Source of the DNA: Pseudomonadota bacterium
GTDB taxonomy: Bacteria; Pseudomonadota; Alphaproteobacteria; Rhizobiales; Xanthobacteraceae
DNA length: 64,000 bases
Reading direction: 5' to 3'
Assembly (NCBI GenBank): GCA_023387735.1
Contig: JAEWHP010000012.1
Coordinates: 62,001-126,000 of the forward strand
How positions within the stretch are numbered: position 1 is the stretch's first letter; each line of letters starts with the position of its first letter. The notes under the pieces were generated by a model. That model had not been told where the DNA came from. It saw only the letters and a program-made list of their open reading frames with translations, and made no database searches. The position numbers and the translations under genes were made by a program. Shown here piece after piece: positions 26,936 to 36,510 of the stretch.

Positions 26936-27973
26936 TCAGACCGGCCCCAGCATGGCCCATCGCGGCTCGCAGTATGTCTTCATCGCGGCCACGACACCGC
27001 TGCTGATGATGTTTCGCCGCTCCGGCGAACTCATCTGGAGCTCTTCGTCCCGGTTGATGATCGAGCCCGCTTCCAGCAGCACGGCGGCCATCCGGGTCTT
27101 TCTCAGCACGATGAGTTCGTCGTAGCGGTAGACGCCGGTTTCCCTGTTCAGCAGCTCACGCTGGTAGCGGCCCATGATCGGCTGCGAATACTGCTTGGCA
27201 TAGTCGAGGCCCTGCGCCTTCATTTCCTGGCCGATCAGTTCGGCGAAGACGAAACTCGTCCTGAAGTCCGGATTGCTGCGGGAGACGAACACGGAGTATC
27301 CGCTGAAGCGGTCGCTGAAGCGGCTTTTCTTACCCTCGAACTCCCACTCCTCGAGGAACTTGCTGGGCACCGAATCGTGGTGGATCGACAGCAGGAGATC
27401 CGCACGCATGTCGTTGGCGGCATCGACGCGCTTGAAGAGGCTGCGCCTCGCCTTGCCCTCGGTCAGCAGCAGTTTGGTCTCGGCAAACCCTGCAGCCTTC
27501 AGCTTCTCCTCGATCTCCCTGGCGAGCCGCCGGTTGTAGAAAAATTCGGAGACGTTGCGGGCGCTGATTGCGCCTTCCGATTCGGCGGTATGTCCCACGT
27601 CCAGAACGATCCGGAATTTTGCGGGATCGCACCGGGCCGCAGCCGGCTTGAAAGCGGCAGGACCGATTTGAACCGGCCCCAACGCCGCAAGCTTTACATT
27701 CTGACGCTTGGGCGAAGCGGTGCGCTTCGGCGCGGTTGCGCGCTTCGCAGCAGTGGCCGGCTTCGGCGAGGCGACGTGCTTCGGCGGCTTGCCCTGTCTT
27801 GCGGACTTGCCCTGCTTCGGCGAGCCCTTGAAGAGATCCGACAGCCAGCCGGCATGACTGGCCTCGACCGGCAGCAGCACGATTGCAGCGATGGCGACAA
27901 CGAAAGTGCGGCGGCGGGGCCAAATCCCCGAAGCGATACAGCCGAGAACACAAATGAACTCGCGGCGCTTCAT
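26936..27973 (-). CDS. N-acetylmuramoyl-L-alanine amidase (Amidase_3 family)
   Basis: 345 residues. An N-terminal hydrophobic segment is followed by a lysine/alanine/proline-rich linker (about residues 50-95) and the Amidase_3 domain. Zinc ligands and catalytic residues are seen in IVLDVGHTAESEGA, LLSIHHDSV and VLLEAGSIIN. Cleaves the amide between muramic acid and the stem peptide. The N-terminus MKRREFICVLGCIASGIWP resembles the lead of a different secreted-protein family; see findings. Confidence 0.9.
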   Translation of the reverse strand: MKRREFICVLGCIASGIWPRRRTFVVAIAAIVLLPVEASHAGWLSDLFKGSPKQGKSARQGKPPKHVASPKPATAAKRATAPKRTASPKRQNVKLAALGPVQIGPAAFKPAAARCDPAKFRIVLDVGHTAESEGAISARNVSEFFYNRRLAREIEEKLKAAGFAETKLLLTEGKARRSLFKRVDAANDMRADLLLSIHHDSVPSKFLEEWEFEGKKSRFSDRFSGYSVFVSRSNPDFRTSFVFAELIGQEMKAQGLDYAKQYSQPIMGRYQRELLNRETGVYRYDELIVLRKTRMAAVLLEAGSIINRDEELQMSSPERRNIISSGVVAAMKTYCEPRWAMLGPV

Positions 27974-28079
27974 GCTCGCCCTCCCGGAGGCGATCATAGC
28001 AGCAGAGGCCGCGATTCCACAAGAATCCCGCGTTCGTCCCCCTCAGGCCTGGCGCCATGGATGCGTGTCGTGGCGACGC

Positions 28080-28682
28080 TCAGGGCATCGACGCGATTTG
28101 CTGGCGCAGCATCTCCGCAATGCGCTCTGCTCCCGTGCCCGGCGGGAAGAAGCCCAGATATCTCCCATCGGGTCCCATCAGGTAGATGAAAGCCGTGTGG
28201 TCTACAGTGTAGTCGTTGCCGCCCTCATTCGTCACTTTCGCATAATAGACCTTGTAGGCATCCGCCGCGGCCCGGATCGCGGCATCATCACCGGTCAACC
28301 CGATCAGCCTTGGGTGGAACGCCAGCACGTAGTCGGCAAGATGCGCTGGCGTATCCCGCTCGGGATCGAGCGTGACGAACAGGGGCTGCACCCTGCCGCC
28401 CGCCGTCCCAAGCTGGTCGAGCGCCAGGCCGATATTCTGCAGATCAGCCGGGCAGACATCCGGGCAGTAGGTGAATCCAAAATAGACCAGGAGCAGCTTG
28501 CCCCGAAAATCCTGCTCGGTCCGCGCCGTGCCCGTGTGATCGATCAGCGCGAATGGACCGCCGACCGGCTCACGGGCCCACATCAGGATGTCCATTGTCT
28601 CTGCCGCCGAGCGCCGAGGCTCGGCGACACACGGCATCGAGAGGCCCGCGATCAAGGCGACTGCAAGAGCGAAACGACTCAT
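28080..28682 (-). CDS. SCO1/SenC family copper chaperone-like protein
   Basis: 200 residues: a signal peptide, then a thioredoxin fold with GFTYCPDVCPADL (Cys73, Cys77) and His162 in DYTVDHTAF, the three copper ligands of SCO proteins. Usually helps build the CuA centre of cytochrome oxidase or acts as a periplasmic thiol reductase. ATG overlaps the stop of the MBL-fold gene (ATGA), an uncommon partner. No oxidase genes are nearby. Confidence 0.94.
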   Translation of the reverse strand: MSRFALAVALIAGLSMPCVAEPRRSAAETMDILMWAREPVGGPFALIDHTGTARTEQDFRGKLLLVYFGFTYCPDVCPADLQNIGLALDQLGTAGGRVQPLFVTLDPERDTPAHLADYVLAFHPRLIGLTGDDAAIRAAADAYKVYYAKVTNEGGNDYTVDHTAFIYLMGPDGRYLGFFPPGTGAERIAEMLRQQIASMP

Positions 28683-29782
28683 GCCGCGAAGGTGATGCGG
28701 CTGCCCGTCGTCGTCACCAGCACGTTGTTCGGCATTTGCGAGCGCGCTTCCGCCACGAAATTCAGGCCGCTGCAGTGCATCGGGAGGAGCACATCGGGCT
28801 CGAGTTTCTTGATCTCTGCGACGACCTGCGTGAGGTAATCCTTCGGCGCCGGGCCGAGGTGGAAGCCGCCAACGATCGCATGAACCTTCTGAATGCCCGA
28901 TACGTCCTGCGCCTGGCGGACAGAGTTCACGATCCCCGCATGGCCGCAGGAGGAGATCACCACGAGGCCCTTGCCCTTGATGTTGAAGCAGGTGGCGTGC
29001 TCGTGCACGTGCTGATCGGGGACGATCTTTCCCTGTAGCTCGGCAGCCGTATAGTGGCCATAGTCGCACCCGGCGGATTCCCTGGTGTAATCCACTGACG
29101 TGTTCGGCAGCACGCGCTCGATGGAATTGCGCGCAATCTTGCCCGTCGTGAAGGCGTGTCCTGCGACAACGGCCGGATTTTCGGCGAGCACGGTCGTGAT
29201 CTTTTTCGACGCCAGTTCGCCGCGATCGAGCCTGCCGAAGTCGGCAAAGCCCTGCTGTGGATTACCTAGCACGCGATGGCAGAAATTGTCCTCTCCGCCC
29301 GCGTAAAGCTTTACATCGGCCGGGAGCACGCTGCGGTACTTGTCGAGGAACGCTTGCAGTCCGCCAAAGTGATCGTAGTGACCGTGACTGACAATCAAGG
29401 CATCGATCTTCGATGGATCGACGCCGGTCAATTCCATGTTGTTGAAGAGCACGGCCGGCGTATAGCCATAGTCAAGCATCACCGTGCGCTTTTCGCCGCC
29501 GCGCTCGGACTCAAGCCAGAGCGAGAGGCCCCACTCATTGTGCAGAGAACGGCGAAAGTCAGCGAGACGCGCTGGCGGGGTAATCTTCACGCCGTTCACT
29601 TCGGCCGGCCGAAAGAACAGATCGTAGCTGGAATCGACAAGCACGCGTATCGCGAGCCCATCGACAGTGGGCACCTCGATGGGCGTCGCAGAGGCGACCT
29701 CAATGCAGGAGAAGCTACCCGCCGCCGAAACCGCGGCCAGCGCCGCCGATGATTTCAGGAATTCGCGTCGTCCGATGCTCAT
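28679..29782 (-). CDS. MBL-fold metallohydrolase with Tat signal
   Basis: 367 residues. The Tat motif GRREFLKSSAALAAVSAAG leads a metallo-beta-lactamase fold with SHGHYDHFGGL, later SSCGHAGIVN and PMHCSGLN. The architecture resembles the archaeal/bacterial group annotated as dihydropterin-ribofuranosylaminobenzene phosphate synthase-like. The Tat signal implies it is folded with metal before export. Start ATG 29780-29782 has GGAGG six bases away. Coupled to the SCO1-like gene. Confidence 0.88.
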   Translation of the reverse strand: MSIGRREFLKSSAALAAVSAAGSFSCIEVASATPIEVPTVDGLAIRVLVDSSYDLFFRPAEVNGVKITPPARLADFRRSLHNEWGLSLWLESERGGEKRTVMLDYGYTPAVLFNNMELTGVDPSKIDALIVSHGHYDHFGGLQAFLDKYRSVLPADVKLYAGGEDNFCHRVLGNPQQGFADFGRLDRGELASKKITTVLAENPAVVAGHAFTTGKIARNSIERVLPNTSVDYTRESAGCDYGHYTAAELQGKIVPDQHVHEHATCFNIKGKGLVVISSCGHAGIVNSVRQAQDVSGIQKVHAIVGGFHLGPAPKDYLTQVVAEIKKLEPDVLLPMHCSGLNFVAEARSQMPNNVLVTTTGSRITFAA

Positions 29783-29948
29783 ATTGGCCTCCCTATGACG
29801 CAAAGGCAGAGCCTAGGCTTCTGGTGGGCGGCGTCAATGGTCCAGTGCGGACGCAACGGCGCGGCTACCGTCGCCGCGATCGGCGACATGCCCGCAAGGA
29901 TACGTTTGCGTGATGTAACGCAAGCGAGGCGGCGTTCGCATTTTTGCA

Positions 29949-30620
29949 ATGCTCTGCACCGCATGGGTCCACCTCCTCGCGAGCGAAGCCGGCGCTCAGT
30001 GCACGGCGCGGGACGTGCTGCGCAAACGGCTGACGTTCAAGGCAACGCCTTCAGTCAATACTCCGGCAATTCCAGCCAAGACCGCCTTCGCCGTTCCGAT
30101 GTGGCGAAAGATCACGACAGGGACGTTCGCCGATTCGTTTTCGCTTATCAATGCGCTGGATGCGGCAGGCTGCAGCATCGGAAACCTCGCCGAACAAATT
30201 CTGGCGCGACCGGCCTTTACCGTCGGCACCACGAAAACGAACGTGGAGCTGTTTGCAGTATCGGCAGCCGAACTCGGCTTTCAGACCGACACCGCACAGC
30301 TTGCGGATATTTACGCGCGCGCCCGGCAAATGGGTTTCGGGCTTGCGGCAGCTGAGGTCGCGCCGCAACTGCGGCTGCAATTTCCTGATCAGACGAGGGG
30401 TGAGTTTTTGATCGGCATGGAGCCGATCAGGACGTGGACGGGCGAGCCCGTCATCCTTGCCGTAGCCAACGGCGGAGCGGGATTGCTCCTCATCGGCTGG
30501 GACGGCAGCATGGATGCGGAGATATCCGTGGCAACCCGCTTCCTGTTCGTGCGGTCCAACGAAGCCGCATTGAAGGTCGTCCGGGGGACTGATGAGACTG
30601 CCGCGTTCGGCCGTCGCTAA
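29949..30620 (+). CDS. Hypothetical protein, possibly secreted
   Basis: 223 residues. The N-terminus (MLCTAWVHLLASEAGAQC) could be a short signal or lipoprotein lead, but it is weakly hydrophobic, so the true start is uncertain. The body has mixed alpha/beta character with MGFGLAAAEVAPQLRLQFPDQ and IGMEPIRTWTGEPVILAVANG. No family recognised. Confidence 0.6.
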   Translation: MLCTAWVHLLASEAGAQCTARDVLRKRLTFKATPSVNTPAIPAKTAFAVPMWRKITTGTFADSFSLINALDAAGCSIGNLAEQILARPAFTVGTTKTNVELFAVSAAELGFQTDTAQLADIYARARQMGFGLAAAEVAPQLRLQFPDQTRGEFLIGMEPIRTWTGEPVILAVANGGAGLLLIGWDGSMDAEISVATRFLFVRSNEAALKVVRGTDETAAFGRR

Positions 30621-30662
30621 GTTTCTGAAGCTGAAAGTCCGTCGACCGTCGAAGAGCAGGGC

Positions 30663-32126
30663 TCACCAGTTGAGAAAGGGACTTCCGAACGGCTGCCAAT
30701 AATGGTGGCCACGTTGGCGCGCGTAGCGGAATCCGTTCCCCGGGCTGCGTCGCCGCTTCTTGATGCCGCCTTGCGGCTCGCCGCTCAGCACCACCACGAA
30801 TTCCGTGCCCTTGCCGGTTTCCGGGCTCACACCCTCGTCGGTGACGATCAGGGAAGATCGCGGCGCAATGGCTGCGATGCGATCCAGTGCGTCCTGCGGA
30901 ATCGCGATGCGGTCGAGTGCGACCCTGGCATCGTCAGAATTAGCCGGGACCGATTCTCCGTCGCGGTCGCCATTGCCGACCACCGAGACGACGTTCCAGC
31001 GCAGGCCGGCGCCGTCGGCCGTACGCTCGGTGGCGGTGAAGACATGCGTGCCGATCGGACGATCGGGATCAGCGATGGTGACCGGACTTTCCAGGATGGG
31101 CCTGAAGGCCTGCCGCACATAGAGCCGCTGGGTCTTGCGGCTGACCAGCACCGAGACCGGTTGCAGTTCGCGCGCGGCCTGCCGTGCCGCCCCGGCTGCC
31201 GCGGTGCGCACCGTCTCCGCGGTGGCGGCGGCTTCGCGCGCAGCCGTGGCGGCATCGAGCCGCAGTTGCAGATCGACGTTGGCGACGTCCCATTGCAACT
31301 GCAGTTCCGCGATCCTGGCGGCCGCCTGCGCCCTGGTGTCCTCGGCCTGCTCCTTGGCCTCCGCCGAAATGCTGGAGCCAAGCAGCTTGGCCTCGGCAGC
31401 CGCCAGTTGCGCCTCGGCTGCACGCCTTTGATTTTCAGCCGCGCGAACCGGCGCCCTCGCCTGCGTGGCCTCGCGCAAGGCGGCCCCGGCGGCCGACCGC
31501 GCCTCGGCTGCCTTCCTGGTCGCCTGCTCTGCCTCCGCGGCACGGGAGGCCGCCAGGACGGCGACACCCGGCCTGGGCTGGAACAGAAGCGGATGCGCGA
31601 TATCGACGGGCGTCACGTCGCCGGGCGACACGATCACCCGCATGCCCATCGCGGTCACGTCGAACAGGCGTTCGGCGAAGTCGAAGGGGAGCCGGACGCA
31701 GCCATGCGACGCCGGACGCCCGGGCAGCACGCCGCCATGGAGGGCGATGCCCGACCAGGTGATGCGGTGCATGTGCGGCATGAAGGCGTCGTCATACAGG
31801 TTCGAGTAGTGCTCCTCGACTTTCTGGATGACGCTGAAGATTCCGGCGGGCGTCTCGCGCCCCTTCGAGCCGCTCGACACCGGCGCCCGCAGGATCCAGC
31901 CCTTGGCATCGTAGACGGTGATGCGCTGGCTGCGAAGCGAAACGATCGCCATCACCGGCTCACCGGCGCTGCGCGTCTGAACCGACTCCATCGCGCGTTC
32001 GCTCGCGCCGCCTCTCGCGGCGGCAGGATCTCCCGCCGCGATCAACGCGGCCAGAGCTGCAACAGCAGGACAGGCGAGCCGCAGCCTTGCCTGCCTGAAC
32101 TTCGGACTCACACCCCAAGACGTCAT
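30663..32126 (-). CDS. L,D-transpeptidase (YkuD) with coiled-coil extension
   Basis: 487 residues. After a signal peptide, the YkuD domain (about 58-170) has HGGVLPGRPASHGCVRLP with catalytic Cys143. Residues about 195-325 form an Ala/Glu/Arg-rich coiled coil. The last 150 residues start VSVLVSRKTQRLYVRQAFRP, which resembles the first strands of a second YkuD fold but has no SHGCVR motif. Crosslinks peptidoglycan or anchors proteins. ATG 32126 preferred over the TTG three codons upstream. Confidence 0.9.
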   Translation of the reverse strand: MTSWGVSPKFRQARLRLACPAVAALAALIAAGDPAAARGGASERAMESVQTRSAGEPVMAIVSLRSQRITVYDAKGWILRAPVSSGSKGRETPAGIFSVIQKVEEHYSNLYDDAFMPHMHRITWSGIALHGGVLPGRPASHGCVRLPFDFAERLFDVTAMGMRVIVSPGDVTPVDIAHPLLFQPRPGVAVLAASRAAEAEQATRKAAEARSAAGAALREATQARAPVRAAENQRRAAEAQLAAAEAKLLGSSISAEAKEQAEDTRAQAAARIAELQLQWDVANVDLQLRLDAATAAREAAATAETVRTAAAGAARQAARELQPVSVLVSRKTQRLYVRQAFRPILESPVTIADPDRPIGTHVFTATERTADGAGLRWNVVSVVGNGDRDGESVPANSDDARVALDRIAIPQDALDRIAAIAPRSSLIVTDEGVSPETGKGTEFVVVLSGEPQGGIKKRRRSPGNGFRYARQRGHHYWQPFGSPFLNW

Positions 32127-32228
32127 GCGCCGCAACCGAAGGGATCAACGCCAACTTGTGGATTCGAAATGTAACGCCATTCGGCTGTCGTTGCCAACCT
32201 GGAACCATGCAAACGCCGATGCGTCGCG

Positions 32229-34547
32229 CTAACGCGATTGTGCTTCTGCCGCCTGGATCGCATCCCAGATGCGGGAGGGCGTTGCAGGCATGTCGATATG
32301 CCGCACGCCAAACGGCGCCAGCGCGTTCATCACGGCGTTCATGATCGTCGCGGGTGCAGCGATGGCGCCGGCCTGGCCGCTGCCCTTGACGCCGAGCCGG
32401 TTGGCGCGGCTCGGAAAATCAGGCGTCAGGCTGCCCTCGAATGAAGGCAGGTCACCGGCGCGCGGCAGCGCATAATCCATCAGCGAGCCCGATAGCATCT
32501 GGCCGGTGTCCTGATCGAACAGCACCTGCTCGAAAAGCGCCTGCCCTATCCCCTGCACGACGCCGCCATGGACCTGCCCCAGTGTCAGGCGCGGATCGAG
32601 CAGGCGGCCGTAGTCGTCGAAGATGACGTAACGGTCGAGCTTCACCTCGCCGGTGCCGGGATCGATCTCGACTTCTGCGACGTGGCAGCCATTGGGGAAG
32701 GTATAACGGTCGCACAGATGCGTAGCCTTGTGCGCCAGACCCGGCGCAGCATCGTCGCCGGGCGACTGCCAGGAGGCGCGAGCCACTTCGTCGAGGCTGA
32801 TCTCCTGCCCGGTCGCGGCGACACGCAGCATGCCGCCTTCGTAGCTGATCGTTTCGACGTTGGCCTGCAGCAGCCGCGCGGCGAGCCGCCGCGCGCTCTC
32901 GATCAGGCCTTCGGCCGCCATCAGCAGCGCGGTGCCGCCCTGGTGCATCGAGCGCGCACCGCCATGGCCGCCGCCGGAGCTGAGATCGTCGGTATCGCCC
33001 TGCCGGAATCGAAATCGTTCCAGCGGCAGGCCAAGCGCGTCGGCCGCGATCTGCGCGTATGTCGTTTCATGCCCCTGTCCGTTGGAATGCGTGCCGACCA
33101 TCAGGTCGATCAGGCCATCCTCACCGCAACGCACTTCCGCCACTTCATTGGGCGTGCCGCGCGCGGTTTCGAGAAAGCAGGCATAGCCGAGACCACGCAG
33201 CCTGCCCTGCTTGCGTGAACTCTTTCGCCGCGTGTTGAACCCATCCGCGGCCGCCACGGCGTGATCGATCGCGTGCGCAAAACTGCCCTGCTCGACCGTA
33301 AGCCCCATCGCGCTGGCATGGGGGAACCGACGAAAGATGTTCTTGCGCCGCAGTTTCAGCGCATCCATCCCGAGCTGGTCGGCTGCAATGTCGATGCATC
33401 GCTCGATCAGATAGTTCGCCTCGGGCTTGCCGGCGCCACGATAGGCATCGACCGGCGTCGTGTTGGTGAACACGCCACGGGCTTGAAACGCGATCAGCGG
33501 GATGTCGTAGACACCGCCCATCGCGCTTGCCATCGCCATGGTCGGCACGACAGGCGCCACCGTCGAAACGTAGGCGCCGAGATTGGCGAGCACTTTTGTT
33601 TCGAGCGCCAGAAAGCGACCGCTGCTATCGAGCGCCAGGCGGGCACGGACGATGCTGTCCCGGCCGTGCGCGGAGCCGACAAAGTCCTCGCCGCGGTCGC
33701 CGATCCAGATCACCTGGCGGCCGAGGCGGCGCGCCGCCCACAGCACCAGCACCAGTTCCGGATACAAGACGTTCTTCATCCCGAAGCCGCCGCCGACATC
33801 GGGAATGCTGACGCGAAGTTTTTCGCGGGCGACGTGGAAGACGGAATCGGCAAGCGGGTCGCGGATGCCGTGCGCGCCGGCGGCCGAGGCGGTCAAATGC
33901 AGGCGGCCGCTCGCGGCGTCGTACTCGCCGATCGCACCACGGGTCTCCAGCGGCGCGGCGACCACCCGGTTGTTGACCAGTTCGCATTCCACGACATGCG
34001 CGGCAGCGCCGATCGCGGCTTCGACCGGGCCGATGTCGCCGCGGTTGAACTGGAATGCGATGTTGTCCTTTGCCTCCGGCCAGATCAGCGGTGCGCCCGC
34101 CGCAACGGCATCTACGATAGAAACCACCGGCGGCAGCGGCTCGTATTCGACGGCAACCGCCTCTGCGGCGCTGCGTGCGCTCTCGGCGCTGTCCGCCACC
34201 ACGAACGCCACGGGCTCGCCGACATAGCGCACGACGTCGCGCGCCAGAGCGTGGCAGGGCGGCACCACCAGCGGCGCAGTCATCGGAATACTCGTCACCG
34301 AACAAGGCAGCGGGCCGATGTTGTCGGAAGCGAGTTCTGCCCCCGTCAGCACGGCAGCAACGCCCGGCATCCGGCGCGCCGCATCGACGTCGAGCGCGAC
34401 AATTCGCGCATGCGCATGCGTCGCGCGAACGACGACGCCATGGAGCTCGTTCGGCGCCGCGAGATCGGCGATATAGCGTCCGCGCCCCTGCACGAAGCGC
34501 GCATCTTCCAGGCGGTTGAGGCTGCGCCCCAGCAATGGCTCGGTCAT
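32229..34547 (-). CDS. Xanthine dehydrogenase family molybdopterin-binding subunit (CoxL-like, form II)
   Basis: 772 residues. The opening TEPLLGRSLNRLEDARFVQGRGRYIAD is typical of aerobic CO dehydrogenase-type large subunits. GGGFGMKNVLYPE and AYRGAGKPEANYLIER bind the molybdenum cofactor; AYRGAG rather than AYxCSFR marks the form II group, whose substrates are mostly unknown. GVKGSGQAGAI near the end carries the family's active-site region. No iron-sulfur or FAD subunit genes are next to it. Start at ATG 34545-34547. Confidence 0.92.
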   Translation of the reverse strand: MTEPLLGRSLNRLEDARFVQGRGRYIADLAAPNELHGVVVRATHAHARIVALDVDAARRMPGVAAVLTGAELASDNIGPLPCSVTSIPMTAPLVVPPCHALARDVVRYVGEPVAFVVADSAESARSAAEAVAVEYEPLPPVVSIVDAVAAGAPLIWPEAKDNIAFQFNRGDIGPVEAAIGAAAHVVECELVNNRVVAAPLETRGAIGEYDAASGRLHLTASAAGAHGIRDPLADSVFHVAREKLRVSIPDVGGGFGMKNVLYPELVLVLWAARRLGRQVIWIGDRGEDFVGSAHGRDSIVRARLALDSSGRFLALETKVLANLGAYVSTVAPVVPTMAMASAMGGVYDIPLIAFQARGVFTNTTPVDAYRGAGKPEANYLIERCIDIAADQLGMDALKLRRKNIFRRFPHASAMGLTVEQGSFAHAIDHAVAAADGFNTRRKSSRKQGRLRGLGYACFLETARGTPNEVAEVRCGEDGLIDLMVGTHSNGQGHETTYAQIAADALGLPLERFRFRQGDTDDLSSGGGHGGARSMHQGGTALLMAAEGLIESARRLAARLLQANVETISYEGGMLRVAATGQEISLDEVARASWQSPGDDAAPGLAHKATHLCDRYTFPNGCHVAEVEIDPGTGEVKLDRYVIFDDYGRLLDPRLTLGQVHGGVVQGIGQALFEQVLFDQDTGQMLSGSLMDYALPRAGDLPSFEGSLTPDFPSRANRLGVKGSGQAGAIAAPATIMNAVMNALAPFGVRHIDMPATPSRIWDAIQAAEAQSR

Positions 34548-34652
34548 GTCAGGATGTATGGAACCAGCCGGCGGCAAAGGCAACGGCAGCGTTGCCGCGC
34601 CCGCGTCGAGCGCGAGCCGGGTTCAGCGCGTCCGGGGCCGATGCGGGCAATC

Positions 34653-35537
34653 TTACGCGACGTCGGCCTGTGCGCTCGGCGTCTCCTCGGCGATCAGCGC
34701 GTCGAGGTCGATGATCTGCGGATCGTCGGCCGGCAGTTCACCTTGAAGCCCGTTGCTGCCATGGAGGTGCATCAGGGTCTGCACCCGCCGGGCATTGAGA
34801 TGGTCGACATGCTGATGCGCCAGCGCCGCAGGCAGCAGCGCCTTCGGCAGTCCGACCAGCGCGAAGGCCGGGACCCGGCGAACCTCAGTACCTTCCTTCC
34901 AGCGCAGCGGATGCAGGGTGTAGATCAACTGCCGGTCGATCTCCATCATCTGCAACTGTTCCGATTCGGATAGCGCAGGCACGGCGACGTTGACGTTGCC
35001 AGCACGTGTGCGCACCGCAGCGGATCGCAACTCCCAGCAGATGAGGTCGGTCGCCGACAGAACTTCGCGCCGCACCGCGTCCACGCTGGTCGAGAACCGG
35101 GTTGCCTCCGGGATCGACATCGAGCTCCTGGTGACGGCGTCGATCAGCGCAGCGGCACCGGCGCCAAATCCCGGCGCGGCCCGCTCGATCGCCGCGGCCA
35201 TCGCCTCGATCTCGTCGGCGGCGGCGTCGCGGTCGCGCTGCGCCTTGGCGTCGGTCAGCGCGCGCTCCGCGGAGGCGACCTGCTCATCGAATTCCGCCAG
35301 CGCGGCGCGCAGCGATTTGGCGCGGTCCTCGACCACGCGCATGCTGGCTTCCGCCCGGTCGAGCCGGGAAGCGGCGGCGCCCGCCACCGCGAGTTGTTCA
35401 GCCGCCGTACGCTTCTCCGCAAGTTCCGCTTCGGTGAAGCTCAACCGGTCGGACAGCTTTTGCCGCGCCGCCAGCTTTTCCTTCAGTGCATTCTCGAAGC
35501 GCTCAATTGGGCCAAGCTCGCGCTTGAAAAATGCCAT
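34653..35537 (-). CDS. Hypothetical coiled-coil protein
   Basis: 294 residues, MAFFKRELGPIERFENALKE onward. The first 130 residues are heptad-rich coiled coil with many Ala, Glu and Arg. The rest is globular and ends in an acidic tail. No signal or membrane helix. GAGGAG lies seven bases before the ATG. Function unknown; possibly a structural or phage-shock-like protein by shape only. Confidence 0.72.
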   Translation of the reverse strand: MAFFKRELGPIERFENALKEKLAARQKLSDRLSFTEAELAEKRTAAEQLAVAGAAASRLDRAEASMRVVEDRAKSLRAALAEFDEQVASAERALTDAKAQRDRDAAADEIEAMAAAIERAAPGFGAGAAALIDAVTRSSMSIPEATRFSTSVDAVRREVLSATDLICWELRSAAVRTRAGNVNVAVPALSESEQLQMMEIDRQLIYTLHPLRWKEGTEVRRVPAFALVGLPKALLPAALAHQHVDHLNARRVQTLMHLHGSNGLQGELPADDPQIIDLDALIAEETPSAQADVA

Positions 35538-35665
35538 GGCAATCTCCTCGCTAATAGCGATCATCTGCCGAATCAGCTGACAGATTCTGTGCGAGCGAGC
35601 GGTAGTTGGCAACTTGGATAAGATTGCGGCCGTAATCTGTTACGCGCCCAACGTGGGGCACGCCG

Positions 35666-36433
35666 TCAGGCGAAAACCGCCGGCTCCGGGCAATTGGTCA
35701 ACCGGGCAGGCACGCCGACCGCGGTGCAGCCGCCGGGCACGTCGTGCTCGACCACCGCACCCGCGCCGATCCTGGCATAGTCGCCGACGTTCACGTCGCC
35801 CACGATCGTGGCCCCCGAGCTGAGCAGGACGCCCCGGCCGATCCGCGGCGCGCGGTCCGGTTCCGACGGGTTCCGGCCGATGGTGACGTTCTGCAGGATC
35901 GTGACCTCGTCGCCGACGACGGCAAACGCGCCGATGATGATGCCGGTGGCATGGTCGAGGAATACCGAGGTACCGATCGATGCGGAGGGATGAATGCTCA
36001 CCTGAAGCGCATCGGACGACAAGCTTTGCAGCAGCAGCGACAGATCCGTGCGTCCCTCGCGCCAGAGCCGGTTGGCAACGCGCCAGGCCTGCAGCGCGAC
36101 GTAGCCCTTGAAGTTCAGCAGCGGCGGCAACAATCCCTTCGTCGCGGGATCGTGCACGGCAATGCCTTGCAGGTCGCGGCTCGCCGCCTCGACCAGATCG
36201 GGTGAGGCCGCAAAGGCCTCGCGGGCAACGCGCGCCAACCGCCGGCGCTCGTCGAGGCCTCTTCCCAGCCGCTCGCCGATCTGGTGCGACACCGCGCCGG
36301 CAAGATTTGGATGATCGAGAATCGTCGCGGCCAGCGAGGCACCAAACACCGGATCGCGTGCGACGACGTTTTCGGCTTCGCGCCGGATCATCAACCAAAG
36401 CTCGTCGGCTGTTGCAGTTGCGCTGTGGATCAT
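35666..36433 (-). CDS. cysE: Serine O-acetyltransferase
   Basis: 255 residues. An N-terminal helical region (ELWLMIRREAENVVARDPVF) precedes a left-handed beta-helix of hexapeptide repeats (IHPSASIGTSVFLDHATGIIIGAFAVVGD onward). Catalytic His and Asp are in FLDHATG. The end NCPEPAVFA is short. Makes O-acetylserine for cysteine synthesis. Start is ATG 36431-36433. Confidence 0.94.
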   Translation of the reverse strand: MIHSATATADELWLMIRREAENVVARDPVFGASLAATILDHPNLAGAVSHQIGERLGRGLDERRRLARVAREAFAASPDLVEAASRDLQGIAVHDPATKGLLPPLLNFKGYVALQAWRVANRLWREGRTDLSLLLQSLSSDALQVSIHPSASIGTSVFLDHATGIIIGAFAVVGDEVTILQNVTIGRNPSEPDRAPRIGRGVLLSSGATIVGDVNVGDYARIGAGAVVEHDVPGGCTAVGVPARLTNCPEPAVFA

Positions 36434-36510
36434 GACTCGGTGCCCCGGTGGCGTCCGATCTCAATATAGACCGGCGGCGGGTCGCCGCCAGCACCGGCAG
36501 CGTCGCTCAC

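Noticed and set aside
33261..34973. A 570-codon plus-strand frame opposite the CoxL-like gene
   Set aside because: Composition typical of antisense frames in GC-rich genes (Arg/His-rich), no motif, and full overlap with a conserved enzyme.
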